This document shows positions 48,342 through 55,690 of a stretch of 64,000 bases of DNA, piece after piece. The first letter of the stretch is position 1. Every line of letters begins with the position of its first letter. The stretch is from Micromonospora sediminicola. Lineage in GTDB: Bacteria; Actinomycetota; Actinomycetes; Mycobacteriales; Micromonosporaceae. The position numbers and the translations under genes were made by a program. The notes beneath the pieces were generated by a model, which was not told the DNA's origin, made no database searches, and saw only the letters and a list, made by a program, of their open reading frames with translations. Location: positions 4,540,501-4,604,500 of the forward strand of contig NZ_FLRH01000003.1 of NCBI RefSeq assembly GCF_900089585.1, read 5' to 3'.

Positions 48342-49591
48342 CCATGGCCGGCGTGCTGCTCGTCAACTCCAACTGCCGCACCGGGGCCCGGCTCCTGCAG
48401 GACCGCCCCGACGTCCGGCTCTCCGTCATCACCATCGAGAAGTACCGGCACTTCTACGACCCCGGCACCGACGTCGAACTCGTCGACTCGGTCGCCGACC
48501 TCACCGGCGTGCGGCTCGCCGCGCTGCGGATCCGCGAGCGGCACCCGTTCGACTGGGTGGTCGCGCCCTCCGAGTGGAGCGTCCAGGCCGGCGGCTACCT
48601 CCGCTCGTACCTGGGCCTGCCCGGCCCCGGATACGAAGTCGCCAACGCGTTCTCGAACAAGTTCGTGATGAAGCAGAAACTGGCGGCGGCCGGCCTGCCC
48701 GTCACCGCCTTCCGACGCCTGGAGGCCCTCGGCGACACGGTCGAGGCCGCCCGCCACCTCGGCTGGCCCGTCGTCGTCAAACGGGTCTGCGGCGGCGGCG
48801 CCGGATACGTCGTCGTCGTCCGCGACGCCGACCACCTGCGGGAGGTCTTCGCCGAGGACAGCCGCGCCGCCATGCGCACCGCGCCGTTCCCGCTCATGGC
48901 CGAGCGCATGGTCGACATCGAAGCCGAATACCACTGCGACGGTGTCGTCGTCGACGGACAGGTCAGGTTCGCGGCGGTGTCCCGCTACTTCGCCCCCGTC
49001 CTCGACAGCGTCGGCGGCGTCATCGGCTCGTACACGCTGCCCGACCGCGACCCCGAGGCGCGCCTCATCGCCGACCTGCACACCCAGGTCGTCGACGCCC
49101 TCGGGCTGCACGACGGCGTCACCCACCTCGAGGTCCTCAAGAGCCCGAGCGAGTACCTCATCGGCGAGATCGCCTGCCGTCCCGGCGGCGGCGGCATCAC
49201 CGCCCAGATCCGCCACCAGTACGGCGTGGACCTATGGGACACCTTCCTCGACCTCGCCACCGGCATCGGTGTCGACGTGGCCCGGGCGCCCCGCGACGAT
49301 CACATGATCCAGTACATGCTGCCCCGGCCCGCCGGGACGGTCACCGCCATCACCAGCCGCGACGAACTCCTTCGCCTCGACTGCGTCGTCGACGCCAGCA
49401 TCACCACCCACGTCGGCGACACCGTCCGCGGCCCGGTCGACTCCTCCACCTACGCCGGCGTCGTCGTCATGCGTGCCGCCACCGCCGGGGACATCGACCG
49501 CAGCATCGCCGCCGTCGACGCCGCCTTCCACATCGACGTCACCGACCCCGCCCGCACCACCGTCCCGGCCGGCGGCGGGCCCACGACCTGA
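48338..49591 (+). CDS. ATP-grasp carboxylate-amine ligase (second copy)
   Basis: A 417-residue paralogue of the 44644 protein. It shares NAFSNKFVMKQKLAAAGLPVTAFRRLE, the ATP Lys in LGWPVVVKRVCGGGAGYVVVV, EYHCDGVVVDGQVRFAAVSRYFAPVLDS and the metal-binding EVLKSPSEYLIGEIACRPGGGG. Differences are concentrated in the glycine loop and around the likely substrate pocket, suggesting a second, distinct peptide-bond step. The GTG at 48338 overlaps the MFS stop; an ATG at 48344 is an alternative. Having two ATP-grasp ligases implies amino acids added outside the NRPS assembly line. Confidence 0.9.
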   Translation: MTMAGVLLVNSNCRTGARLLQDRPDVRLSVITIEKYRHFYDPGTDVELVDSVADLTGVRLAALRIRERHPFDWVVAPSEWSVQAGGYLRSYLGLPGPGYEVANAFSNKFVMKQKLAAAGLPVTAFRRLEALGDTVEAARHLGWPVVVKRVCGGGAGYVVVVRDADHLREVFAEDSRAAMRTAPFPLMAERMVDIEAEYHCDGVVVDGQVRFAAVSRYFAPVLDSVGGVIGSYTLPDRDPEARLIADLHTQVVDALGLHDGVTHLEVLKSPSEYLIGEIACRPGGGGITAQIRHQYGVDLWDTFLDLATGIGVDVARAPRDDHMIQYMLPRPAGTVTAITSRDELLRLDCVVDASITTHVGDTVRGPVDSSTYAGVVVMRAATAGDIDRSIAAVDAAFHIDVTDPARTTVPAGGGPTT

Positions 49592-49633
49592 CCGGCGGAC
49601 GCCGGTCCGGGCACCCGCCGCCGCCGGAGCGAC

Positions 49634-51589
49634 CTACCGCGGTACGGCGCGGAACCACGCCTCCCGGTCGCCCGGATCGGGTCCGCGCCGGGGCGCCGTC
49701 GGTGACTCCTCGGCCGTGACCGGCGCGTAGTGGTCGAAGGTGGTGCTCAGGACGGCCTCGCCACCGGTGAGGTCGGGCAGCGCGGCGACGACCTGTGGCA
49801 CCCGCGCGGACGGCAGGGTGCCGCTCACCTCCAGGTACCCGCCGGCCAGTGTGGTGTCGTGGACGACCGCGCCCAACCGGCCCAGCAGCGCCATCACCGT
49901 CTCCACGGCACGCTGCGGAAGGTTGACGTCGAACCGCTCGACCGGCTGGCACACCCGGGTACCCGCCCGTCGCAACGCCGCGGCGACCACGACCGGGGCG
50001 AGGTTGCGGAAGTCCGCCGCCACGCTCGACATGGACTTGGCGAACTTCTGGTGCGAACTGCTCTGTCGCGGCCAGTACCGGGAGGCGGTCATGGTGACCG
50101 TGCAGTCGGTGACCGGCCAGCCGTACCGGCCCTGCCGGAGGGCGGCCCGCACGCCCTCCTCGGTGGCGGCGACGAACGCCGGTGGCAGTCGGCCGGGCTC
50201 GACACCCGGCCGGAACTCGATGCCGTGCCCGACCGGGGCCGCCTCGATCCGCAGACCCAACCCGGCCAGGTAGGGATTGCCGCGCTCGTTCGCCCGTTCC
50301 TCGGCGGTTCCGGTGCCGGCGACCCGTTCGATGCAGGCCGTCGACGTGCCGGAGAACCGCACCCGGACGCCGTAGCGGTCCGCCATGAGGGCGGCCAGCA
50401 CCTCCTTCTGCACCTCGCCGTGCAGGCGGATTACCGCCTCCGCCTCCCGCTCGTCCAGCCGCAGGTCGACCAGCGGGTCCTCGTCGGCCAGCTCGGCCAG
50501 ACCGGCGAACATCGCCAGGCGCTGCTCCGGGTCGACCGGCTCGACGACGGCCTGTCTGGTCGGGGGTGGGAACCGGTAGACGTGTCGCCGCGGCGGGTCC
50601 CCGATGTGCTGGCCGATCCGGGCCGACACGCCGCGCACCGCGGCGATCTGTCCGGCGGAGACCGAGGGACGCACCAGGACGCCGTCGGGCTCGATGACGG
50701 CGATCTGGGTCACCGTCTGCGGGCGGCTTCCGGCCAGCTGCACCCGATCCCGCACCTGCAGCCGCCCGGACCACAACCGCAGCCAGGCCCGCCGGCCGTG
50801 CCCGTCCCGATCCACGGCGAAGACGGTGCCCGCCAGCGGGCCGTCCCGCTCGGCGCCGCGCGGCAGCAGGTCGGCGAGGAGGTGACACAGCTGCCGTACG
50901 CCGGCTCCGGTGATCGCCGAGCCGCACGCCACCGGGGTGAGCTCGGCGCGGCGGACCCCGCTCCGGATCGCCCGCCGGACGTCGCGGACGCGCACCGGCT
51001 CGTTCGCCAGCCACCGCGCCGCCACCGGGTCGTCGACCTCCGCCACCGCCTCGACCACCGGCTCGGCGTCGAGGCCCACGGCCCGCACCCGGGCCTCGGC
51101 ACCACCCTGGCCGGCGACCGCGGTGAGCAGGACCGGACGTGCCCCGAGCCGCTGGCGCACCTGGCCCACCACCCGGTCGACGTCGGCGCCGCGGCGGTCC
51201 ACCTTGTTGAGGAACACCACCGTCGGCACACCGATGCGGCGCAGCGCCCGCCAGATGGCGACGGTCTGCGGCTGGACACCCTCCACACTCGACACCACGA
51301 GCACGGCGGCGTCCAGCACGGCCAGCGAACGCTCGACCTCCGCGATGAAGTCGGGGTGACCGGGGGTGTCCAGCAGGTTGATACGCAGATCACCGATCGT
51401 GATGGACGTGACGGCCGCCCGGATGGTGATGCCGCGCCGGCGCTCCAACTCCATCGAGTCGGTCCGCGTCGTGCCGGCGTCGACGCTGCCCGGCCGGGAC
51501 ACGGCGCCGGCCTCGTAGAGCAGGCGTTCGGTCAGGCTGGTCTTGCCGGCGTCAACATGGGCGACGATTCCGAGGTTCACCAGGGCCAA
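49634..51589 (-). CDS. TetM/OtrA-type ribosomal protection GTPase
   Basis: A 651-residue EF-G-like translational GTPase of the Tet(M)/Otr(A) class. G motifs: AHVDAGKT (G1), RGITI (G2), DTPGH (G3), NKVD (G4). The TetM-group C-terminal region SVAADFRNLAPVVVAAALRRAGTRVCQPVERFDVNLP is present. Such proteins dislodge antibiotics from the ribosome. Homologues are common in actinomycete genomes, so this could be general resistance or self-protection against the cluster product. No TTGCC/GGCAA operator precedes it. TTG start at 51589 with GGAG upstream; GTG at 51580 is possible. Confidence 0.88.
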   Translation of the reverse strand: MALVNLGIVAHVDAGKTSLTERLLYEAGAVSRPGSVDAGTTRTDSMELERRRGITIRAAVTSITIGDLRINLLDTPGHPDFIAEVERSLAVLDAAVLVVSSVEGVQPQTVAIWRALRRIGVPTVVFLNKVDRRGADVDRVVGQVRQRLGARPVLLTAVAGQGGAEARVRAVGLDAEPVVEAVAEVDDPVAARWLANEPVRVRDVRRAIRSGVRRAELTPVACGSAITGAGVRQLCHLLADLLPRGAERDGPLAGTVFAVDRDGHGRRAWLRLWSGRLQVRDRVQLAGSRPQTVTQIAVIEPDGVLVRPSVSAGQIAAVRGVSARIGQHIGDPPRRHVYRFPPPTRQAVVEPVDPEQRLAMFAGLAELADEDPLVDLRLDEREAEAVIRLHGEVQKEVLAALMADRYGVRVRFSGTSTACIERVAGTGTAEERANERGNPYLAGLGLRIEAAPVGHGIEFRPGVEPGRLPPAFVAATEEGVRAALRQGRYGWPVTDCTVTMTASRYWPRQSSSHQKFAKSMSSVAADFRNLAPVVVAAALRRAGTRVCQPVERFDVNLPQRAVETVMALLGRLGAVVHDTTLAGGYLEVSGTLPSARVPQVVAALPDLTGGEAVLSTTFDHYAPVTAEESPTAPRRGPDPGDREAWFRAVPR

Positions 51590-51785
51590 GGCAGGACTCC
51601 ACGGTCAGACGGTCAGGGGTCCGGAGCGTGGAAGCTGCTCGCACTGTCACTCCTCGTCGTGGTCGTCGTGGCCGAACTCGCGGCCCGCCCGGTACGGCGG
51701 CGAGCAGTCTCCAGGTTGGCACGACCGGCCCGCCGCCGCCACCGGAATCGGTCCCCGGGTCCACCCCAGCCGGCCCGACCCCGGA

Positions 51786-52736
51786 TCATCGCGCGGCGGC
51801 CACCCGGAGCGTGCGCCGCGCCGTCCTGAGCTCCCCCGCGCTGGGCCAGGGGTAGATGGTGACGCGGTTGCCGAGCGCCGCCAGTCGGGCGGCGGCGCCG
51901 GGCCGGTCACCGGCGAGCCGCAGGACGTACGAGAAGCTGCACTCCGCCTGGACCCAACCGTGCACCGGCCGGTAGTCCGGGTGCCCGACCGAACGGGCCA
52001 CGGCGCCGCGGATCTCGTGGAGCACGGCCGGCGACCGCAGGTGCGCGATGCCCGACTCGTACGCGAACTCCAGGTGGGCGTCGGCGACGGCCGCCGCGTT
52101 GAGCGATCCGGGCGGCGCCGTCTTGGCGCAGTGCCGGGCGAAGCCGAGCAACCGGTCCAGCGAGCCGCCCCACTTCGGACACAGCTGCTGGACGTGGGTG
52201 AGCTGGGCGAAGAACGGATCCGGCCGGGCCTTCGCGGCGCGCTCGTACCGACGGTTCGCCTCCGCCTGCCCCATCTCGAGACCCCGGGCGGTGCGCAGCC
52301 GCGCCGTCCACGCGGCGATGTTGCCCGGCTCTTCCGCGGTCACCTCGCCGAGCACCCGCTCGGCCTCGTGCAGGATCTGGTGGAAGGACGCGAACTGGCC
52401 GCGGCTGGTGTAGCGGGCGCGCGCCGACCCCCGGGCCTGCCACGCCATCCACACCAGCCGGGCGCCGAGCAGCGTTCCGGCCAGGGTGGACTCGGCCGGT
52501 CCGCCTCCCGCCACGCGCAGGAACGTCTCCACGCCCCTCGTCTCGGCGACCATCGCGGTGGCGACCGTCGGGTCGTCGTGCTCCGGCAACCGGTCGAAGA
52601 AGGCGACGACGGCCGGCCAGTCCCTGGCGCGCAGCGCCCGCCGCAGCGGCGCCAGATCGGCGTAGTGGTCGACGAGGTCGTAGCTCGGCACCCCGAGCAG
52701 GGAGGGGATCTTGGGGAGACGCACGCTGGAGAGCAT
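51786..52736 (-). CDS. Hypothetical helical protein
   Basis: About 316 residues from the ATG at 52736 (MLSSVRLPKIPSLLGVPSYD). Mostly alpha-helical with repeat-like segments (YADLAPLRRALRARDWPAVVAFFDRLPEHDD; ARLRTARGLEMGQAEANRRYERAAKARPDPF) that resemble TPR-type or DUF4034-like scaffolds. There is no signal peptide and no catalytic motif. A frame extending to 52811 is open but has no ribosome site. No functional context: it is a singleton between the TetM-type gene and the M56 peptidase gene. Confidence 0.65.
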   Translation of the reverse strand: MLSSVRLPKIPSLLGVPSYDLVDHYADLAPLRRALRARDWPAVVAFFDRLPEHDDPTVATAMVAETRGVETFLRVAGGGPAESTLAGTLLGARLVWMAWQARGSARARYTSRGQFASFHQILHEAERVLGEVTAEEPGNIAAWTARLRTARGLEMGQAEANRRYERAAKARPDPFFAQLTHVQQLCPKWGGSLDRLLGFARHCAKTAPPGSLNAAAVADAHLEFAYESGIAHLRSPAVLHEIRGAVARSVGHPDYRPVHGWVQAECSFSYVLRLAGDRPGAAARLAALGNRVTIYPWPSAGELRTARRTLRVAAAR

Positions 52737-52919
52737 AGGAGCAGGAGGCCCACTGTCGGCTACCCCGATCGGGCCGAGACGGCAACCGCAGCCGGTTCGC
52801 CGATCCGCCACAGGACGTTCGTGGACGGTGGAGCGGCGGGTCGCGGCCGGCCGTACCGTCGCCGTCGGCCCGTTCCGGCGGGCACGTGGTAGGTCACACC
52901 GCTGACGTAGACCCCGGCG

Positions 52920-53843
52920 CTACCGGCAGAACAGGATTCCGGTGGCCACGCCGACGCCCAGCGGTGCGATCAGGGCGGCGGAGGCGAGCACGACGCGGGC
53001 GAGCAGGTTGCGACGGTGCGGGTGGCGTCCCTGGAGGCGTTGCAGGCGGACGGCCACGTCGGCCCCGGCCATCGACAGCGTGGACAACGGGTGCGGCGCG
53101 CCGGCGAAGGTCAGCAGCGCGTCGCGTACCGCGGTTTCGCCGCATTCTCGGACCGCTGCGGCGTCGGCGCGCAGTTCGACGAGCAGACGCACGGCCGAGG
53201 GCGCCTGCCGGGTCAGCGGCAGCCACGGTACGGCTGCCGCGAGCCCTTCCACGGCGGCGACGAGGAGATGATGGCGCTCGCGCAGGTGGGCGCGTTCGTG
53301 ACTGAGCACCGCGGCGAGCTGGTCCGCCGGGAGGTCACCGGCGGCACTGGCCAGGACAGTCAGCCCGCGGGTTCCGCCGATGCTGTAGGCCATCGGGGTC
53401 GGGTGCGGAATCCACAGTACCGCCGCCGCACCGGACTCCGCCGGCCCGCCGGCGAGCGTGAGCAGGTCCGCGTGGGCCCGCCGCGCGTGGTGGGCGCGGC
53501 GGGCCCGGCGGGCGCACGTCGCCGTGAACCGGGTGAGCACGGCCAGCAGGATCAGGGCTCCGACCGCTCCGGCGATCTCGTCGGCGGCGGGTCGCCGGTC
53601 GGGTCGCGCCCAGTGCCAGCACAGGCGGGCGAGGTCGTGCAGCGCCCACTGCCGGGCACTGTCCGGTGCGAGGAGCATCGCGATGGTCAAAACGAAGGTG
53701 GCGATCACGGCGGCGAGCAGACCGAACCAGCCGAGCAGCATCGCGAACGGGTCGGCGACGTGGCGGAAGCACAGCCGCAACGCGGCCGGGCCCCACCAGG
53801 CGACGACCGTCGCCCCGGTGGCGAGGGCGAGCGCGAGGCTCAC
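52920..53843 (-). CDS. M56-family membrane metallopeptidase (BlaR1/MecR1-like)
   Basis: A 307-residue membrane protein. Hydrophobic spans at the N-terminus (LALATGATVVAWWGPAAL, FAMLLGWFGLLAAVIATFVLTIAML, AGAVGALILLAVLTRFTA) are followed by the peptidase motif LSHERAHLRERHH, where HERAH is the zinc HExxH. A final hydrophobic span lies near the end (VVLASAALIAPLGVGVATG). It lacks the extracellular penicillin-binding sensor of true BlaR1. The GTG start overlaps the BlaI stop (GTGA). In such pairs the peptidase inactivates the BlaI repressor upon a signal; here neighbours suggest a metal signal. Confidence 0.85.
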   Translation of the reverse strand: MSLALALATGATVVAWWGPAALRLCFRHVADPFAMLLGWFGLLAAVIATFVLTIAMLLAPDSARQWALHDLARLCWHWARPDRRPAADEIAGAVGALILLAVLTRFTATCARRARRAHHARRAHADLLTLAGGPAESGAAAVLWIPHPTPMAYSIGGTRGLTVLASAAGDLPADQLAAVLSHERAHLRERHHLLVAAVEGLAAAVPWLPLTRQAPSAVRLLVELRADAAAVRECGETAVRDALLTFAGAPHPLSTLSMAGADVAVRLQRLQGRHPHRRNLLARVVLASAALIAPLGVGVATGILFCR

Positions 53844-54202
53844 GCGTCGGACTCCCGCTCGTCGATGACCCGACGCAGGATGTGCAGCTCGTGGTCGGAG
53901 GCGGACCGGGCGAAGTGCAGGAGCACCAGGTCGGGGTGGGCGCTCGTCTCGATGACCCGACGCACGGTGCGCGCGGTGATCTCCTCGCGGGTGCCGGCGG
54001 CACGGTAGCGGTAGGCCTTGCCGTCCTTGTCCCGTACGACCCAGCCCTTGCGGTGCAGGTTGTCCAGCACGGTGAGCACGGTGGTGTAGGCCAGGGCCCG
54101 GTCGGCGGTCACCGCGTCGAGGACGTCGCGCACGAGCAGGGGGTTGGCGGCACGCCAGAGGACGTCCATCACGGCCGATTCGAGTTTGCCCAGTTCCGCC
54201 AC
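53840..54202 (-). CDS. BlaI/MecI/CopY-family repressor
   Basis: A 120-residue winged-helix repressor. It begins LGKLESAVMDVLWRAANPLLVRDVLDAV and has the recognition region ALAYTTVLTVLDNLHRKGWVVRDKDGKAYRY, typical of the Penicillinase_R family. The C-terminal dimerisation helices follow. The M56 gene is coupled directly downstream. A BlaI-type near-palindrome at 55605-55626, upstream of the DUF6153 gene, is the likely binding site, which would put the DUF6153, DUF305, blaI and M56 genes under autoregulation. Confidence 0.88.
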   Translation of the reverse strand: MAELGKLESAVMDVLWRAANPLLVRDVLDAVTADRALAYTTVLTVLDNLHRKGWVVRDKDGKAYRYRAAGTREEITARTVRRVIETSAHPDLVLLHFARSASDHELHILRRVIDERESDA

Positions 54203-54307
54203 GTGATCCCCTTCCGTGTGCGTCAGGGTACGTGAGCGACAGGGCGGCTTCCCACCCGCAGACGGCCGGTCCCGACAACGGACGCCGGGACCGGCCGGGC
54301 CTGCCGT

Positions 54308-54997
54308 CTACAGCCGGTCGAGGATCCTCTGCAGGATCTGCACCTCGCTGGCCTGATCCGCGGCGATCCTCGCGGCGAGCGCCTTGGCCTCGGGATTGCT
54401 GCCCTCGGCCTGCTCGGTCCTGGCCATGTCGATGGCGCCGTTGTGGTGGGCGATCATCATCTGGGCGAACATCCTGTCGAACGCGGCGCCCTTGGCGGCG
54501 GCGAGGTCCGTCATCTGCTGCTCGGACATCATGCCGGGCATGCCCGCGTCCATACCGGGCATGTCGCGCCCGGGGCTGGCGGACATGCCGGGCATGTCAT
54601 GGCCGGGCGTGGCGCTCATGCCGGGCATGCTGTGGTCGCTCGGCAGGTCCGTGGGCCTGCCCCAGGCCGTGAGCCACCCCTTCATGGTCGTGATCTCCGG
54701 GTCCTGCGCCGCCTTGATCTTGGCAGCCAGGTCCTTCAGTTCGGGGTCGCTCGCGCGGGTCGGAGCCAGATCGGCCACGGCGACCGCCTGCTGGTGGTGC
54801 GGAATCATCATCTGGGCGAACATCACGTCCGCGTCGTTCGCGCTGGCGTCGGCCGAGGACGACGCGCTCGGCGTCGAGCCGCCGGTGCCGTGGGCCATGC
54901 CGCCGGTGTCGTCCGCGCCGCCGCATGCGGCGGTGGCGAGCAGGGCGGTCAGAGCGACGCCCGCGAGGGCGGCGCGGCGCAGGATGGTGGGCTTCAT
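54308..54997 (-). CDS. DUF305 lipoprotein with Met/His-rich linker
   Basis: A 229-residue exported lipoprotein: signal MKPTILRRAALAGVALTALL with lipobox TAAC (acylated Cys near 25). Two DUF305 half-repeats are visible, DVMFAQMMIPHHQQAVAVADL and DRMFAQMMIAHHNGAIDMART, each with a conserved MM-x-x-HH. Between them lies a linker with repeated DMPGMSA-type units rich in Met, His and Pro, a typical copper-binding design. It probably binds copper at the outer face of the membrane. It lies between the DUF6153 and BlaI genes on the same strand, consistent with a shared metal-response role. Confidence 0.88.
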   Translation of the reverse strand: MKPTILRRAALAGVALTALLATAACGGADDTGGMAHGTGGSTPSASSSADASANDADVMFAQMMIPHHQQAVAVADLAPTRASDPELKDLAAKIKAAQDPEITTMKGWLTAWGRPTDLPSDHSMPGMSATPGHDMPGMSASPGRDMPGMDAGMPGMMSEQQMTDLAAAKGAAFDRMFAQMMIAHHNGAIDMARTEQAEGSNPEAKALAARIAADQASEVQILQRILDRL

Positions 54998-55074
54998 CAG
55001 GTACGTGGTCCTTGTCGTGAGGTGTGCCGGAACAGGGCCGTCGGGTCCGGGTGAGGTCCCGGACCGGGGTCTGC

Positions 55075-55536
55075 TCACGTGCGCAGGACCGTTCCGGCTC
55101 GCAGTCGCAGCCCGATGGGCCGGCGGGGCGGACCCCGGTCCGGGCGAATGTCCCGGGAGCGGAGGCCAAGCGGCGCGCCGGAGATCCGGCGGCGGTGCCG
55201 CAGCAGGGACAGGGCGCCGAGCACCATGGCGCCACCCAGCACCGCGAGGCACACGGTGAACGCGTGCATCCCGTCGTGGTGCCCGGGCGAGCCGTCGGCG
55301 GCGGGTGCGGTGACGCTCGCGTGAACGGTGCTCGCGTGCCCGGCGTGGAGGGCCCCGGCCCCGGCCTCGGCCGGGTGGCCGAGGGTGTGCATGCCGAACA
55401 CGCCGAGCGTCACGGCGACGAGCAGCGCCAGCCGCAGCAGCGGATGGGGCCCACGCGCCGGCCGACGCGTCAGTCGACGCGTCGACGAAGCGAAGGGTCG
55501 TGGCGGGCCTGGGCGGTCCACCCGCGGCTGTCGCAT
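55075..55536 (-). CDS. DUF6153-like membrane protein
   Basis: About 153 residues from the ATG at 55536 (GGGGGTG upstream). Two hydrophobic spans (LLRLALLVAVTLGVFGMHTLGH and AFTVCLAVLGGAMVLGALSLL) flank a His-containing outer loop (HAGHASTVHASV, GSPGHHDGMH). The M-H-T-L-G-H-P motif is characteristic of the actinobacterial DUF6153 family, often found beside DUF305 genes. The His-rich loop again suggests metal binding. It is the first gene behind the BlaI-like operator. Confidence 0.72.
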   Translation of the reverse strand: MRQPRVDRPGPPRPFASSTRRLTRRPARGPHPLLRLALLVAVTLGVFGMHTLGHPAEAGAGALHAGHASTVHASVTAPAADGSPGHHDGMHAFTVCLAVLGGAMVLGALSLLRHRRRISGAPLGLRSRDIRPDRGPPRRPIGLRLRAGTVLRT

Positions 55537-55604
55537 GTCACCCCCGCACGTTCGGCCGACCGTGTGGCGTCTGGCGGCAGAGGTCGTCCGCACCGACTCG
55601 CACT

Positions 55605-55626
55605 TCTACTACAGGTCTATAGTAGA
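55605..55626. promoter_or_regulatory. BlaI/CopY-type operator and promoter
   Basis: A 22-bp near-palindrome (TCTACTACAGG / TCTATAGTAGA, 9 of 11 positions symmetric) resembling BlaI boxes built on TACTACA/TGTAGTA. On the minus strand a TACTAT -10 box lies inside it and a CTGTCA -35-like hexamer stands 16 bp upstream. It is 69 bp before the DUF6153 start, so repressor binding would block that promoter. Confidence 0.7.
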
Positions 55627-55690
55627 TGAGATATCACGGCTGACAGACGTGGGTACGACGAACGCCCGGATCTGGCCGCGGTGCGCTCCG

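Larger units (their letters stand above)
21370..49591. other. Hybrid NRPS/PKS biosynthetic gene cluster
   Basis: Twenty-one genes in nine transcription units, bounded left by the esterase end and right by the second ATP-grasp gene. Limits are drawn from gene function and from the shared TTGCC/GGCAA operators, which occur at all four divergent promoter regions plus the first regulator promoter. The left limit could reach the CGNR gene, and the right limit could include the TetM-type gene. I do not recognise the gene set as a known pathway. Confidence 0.8.
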
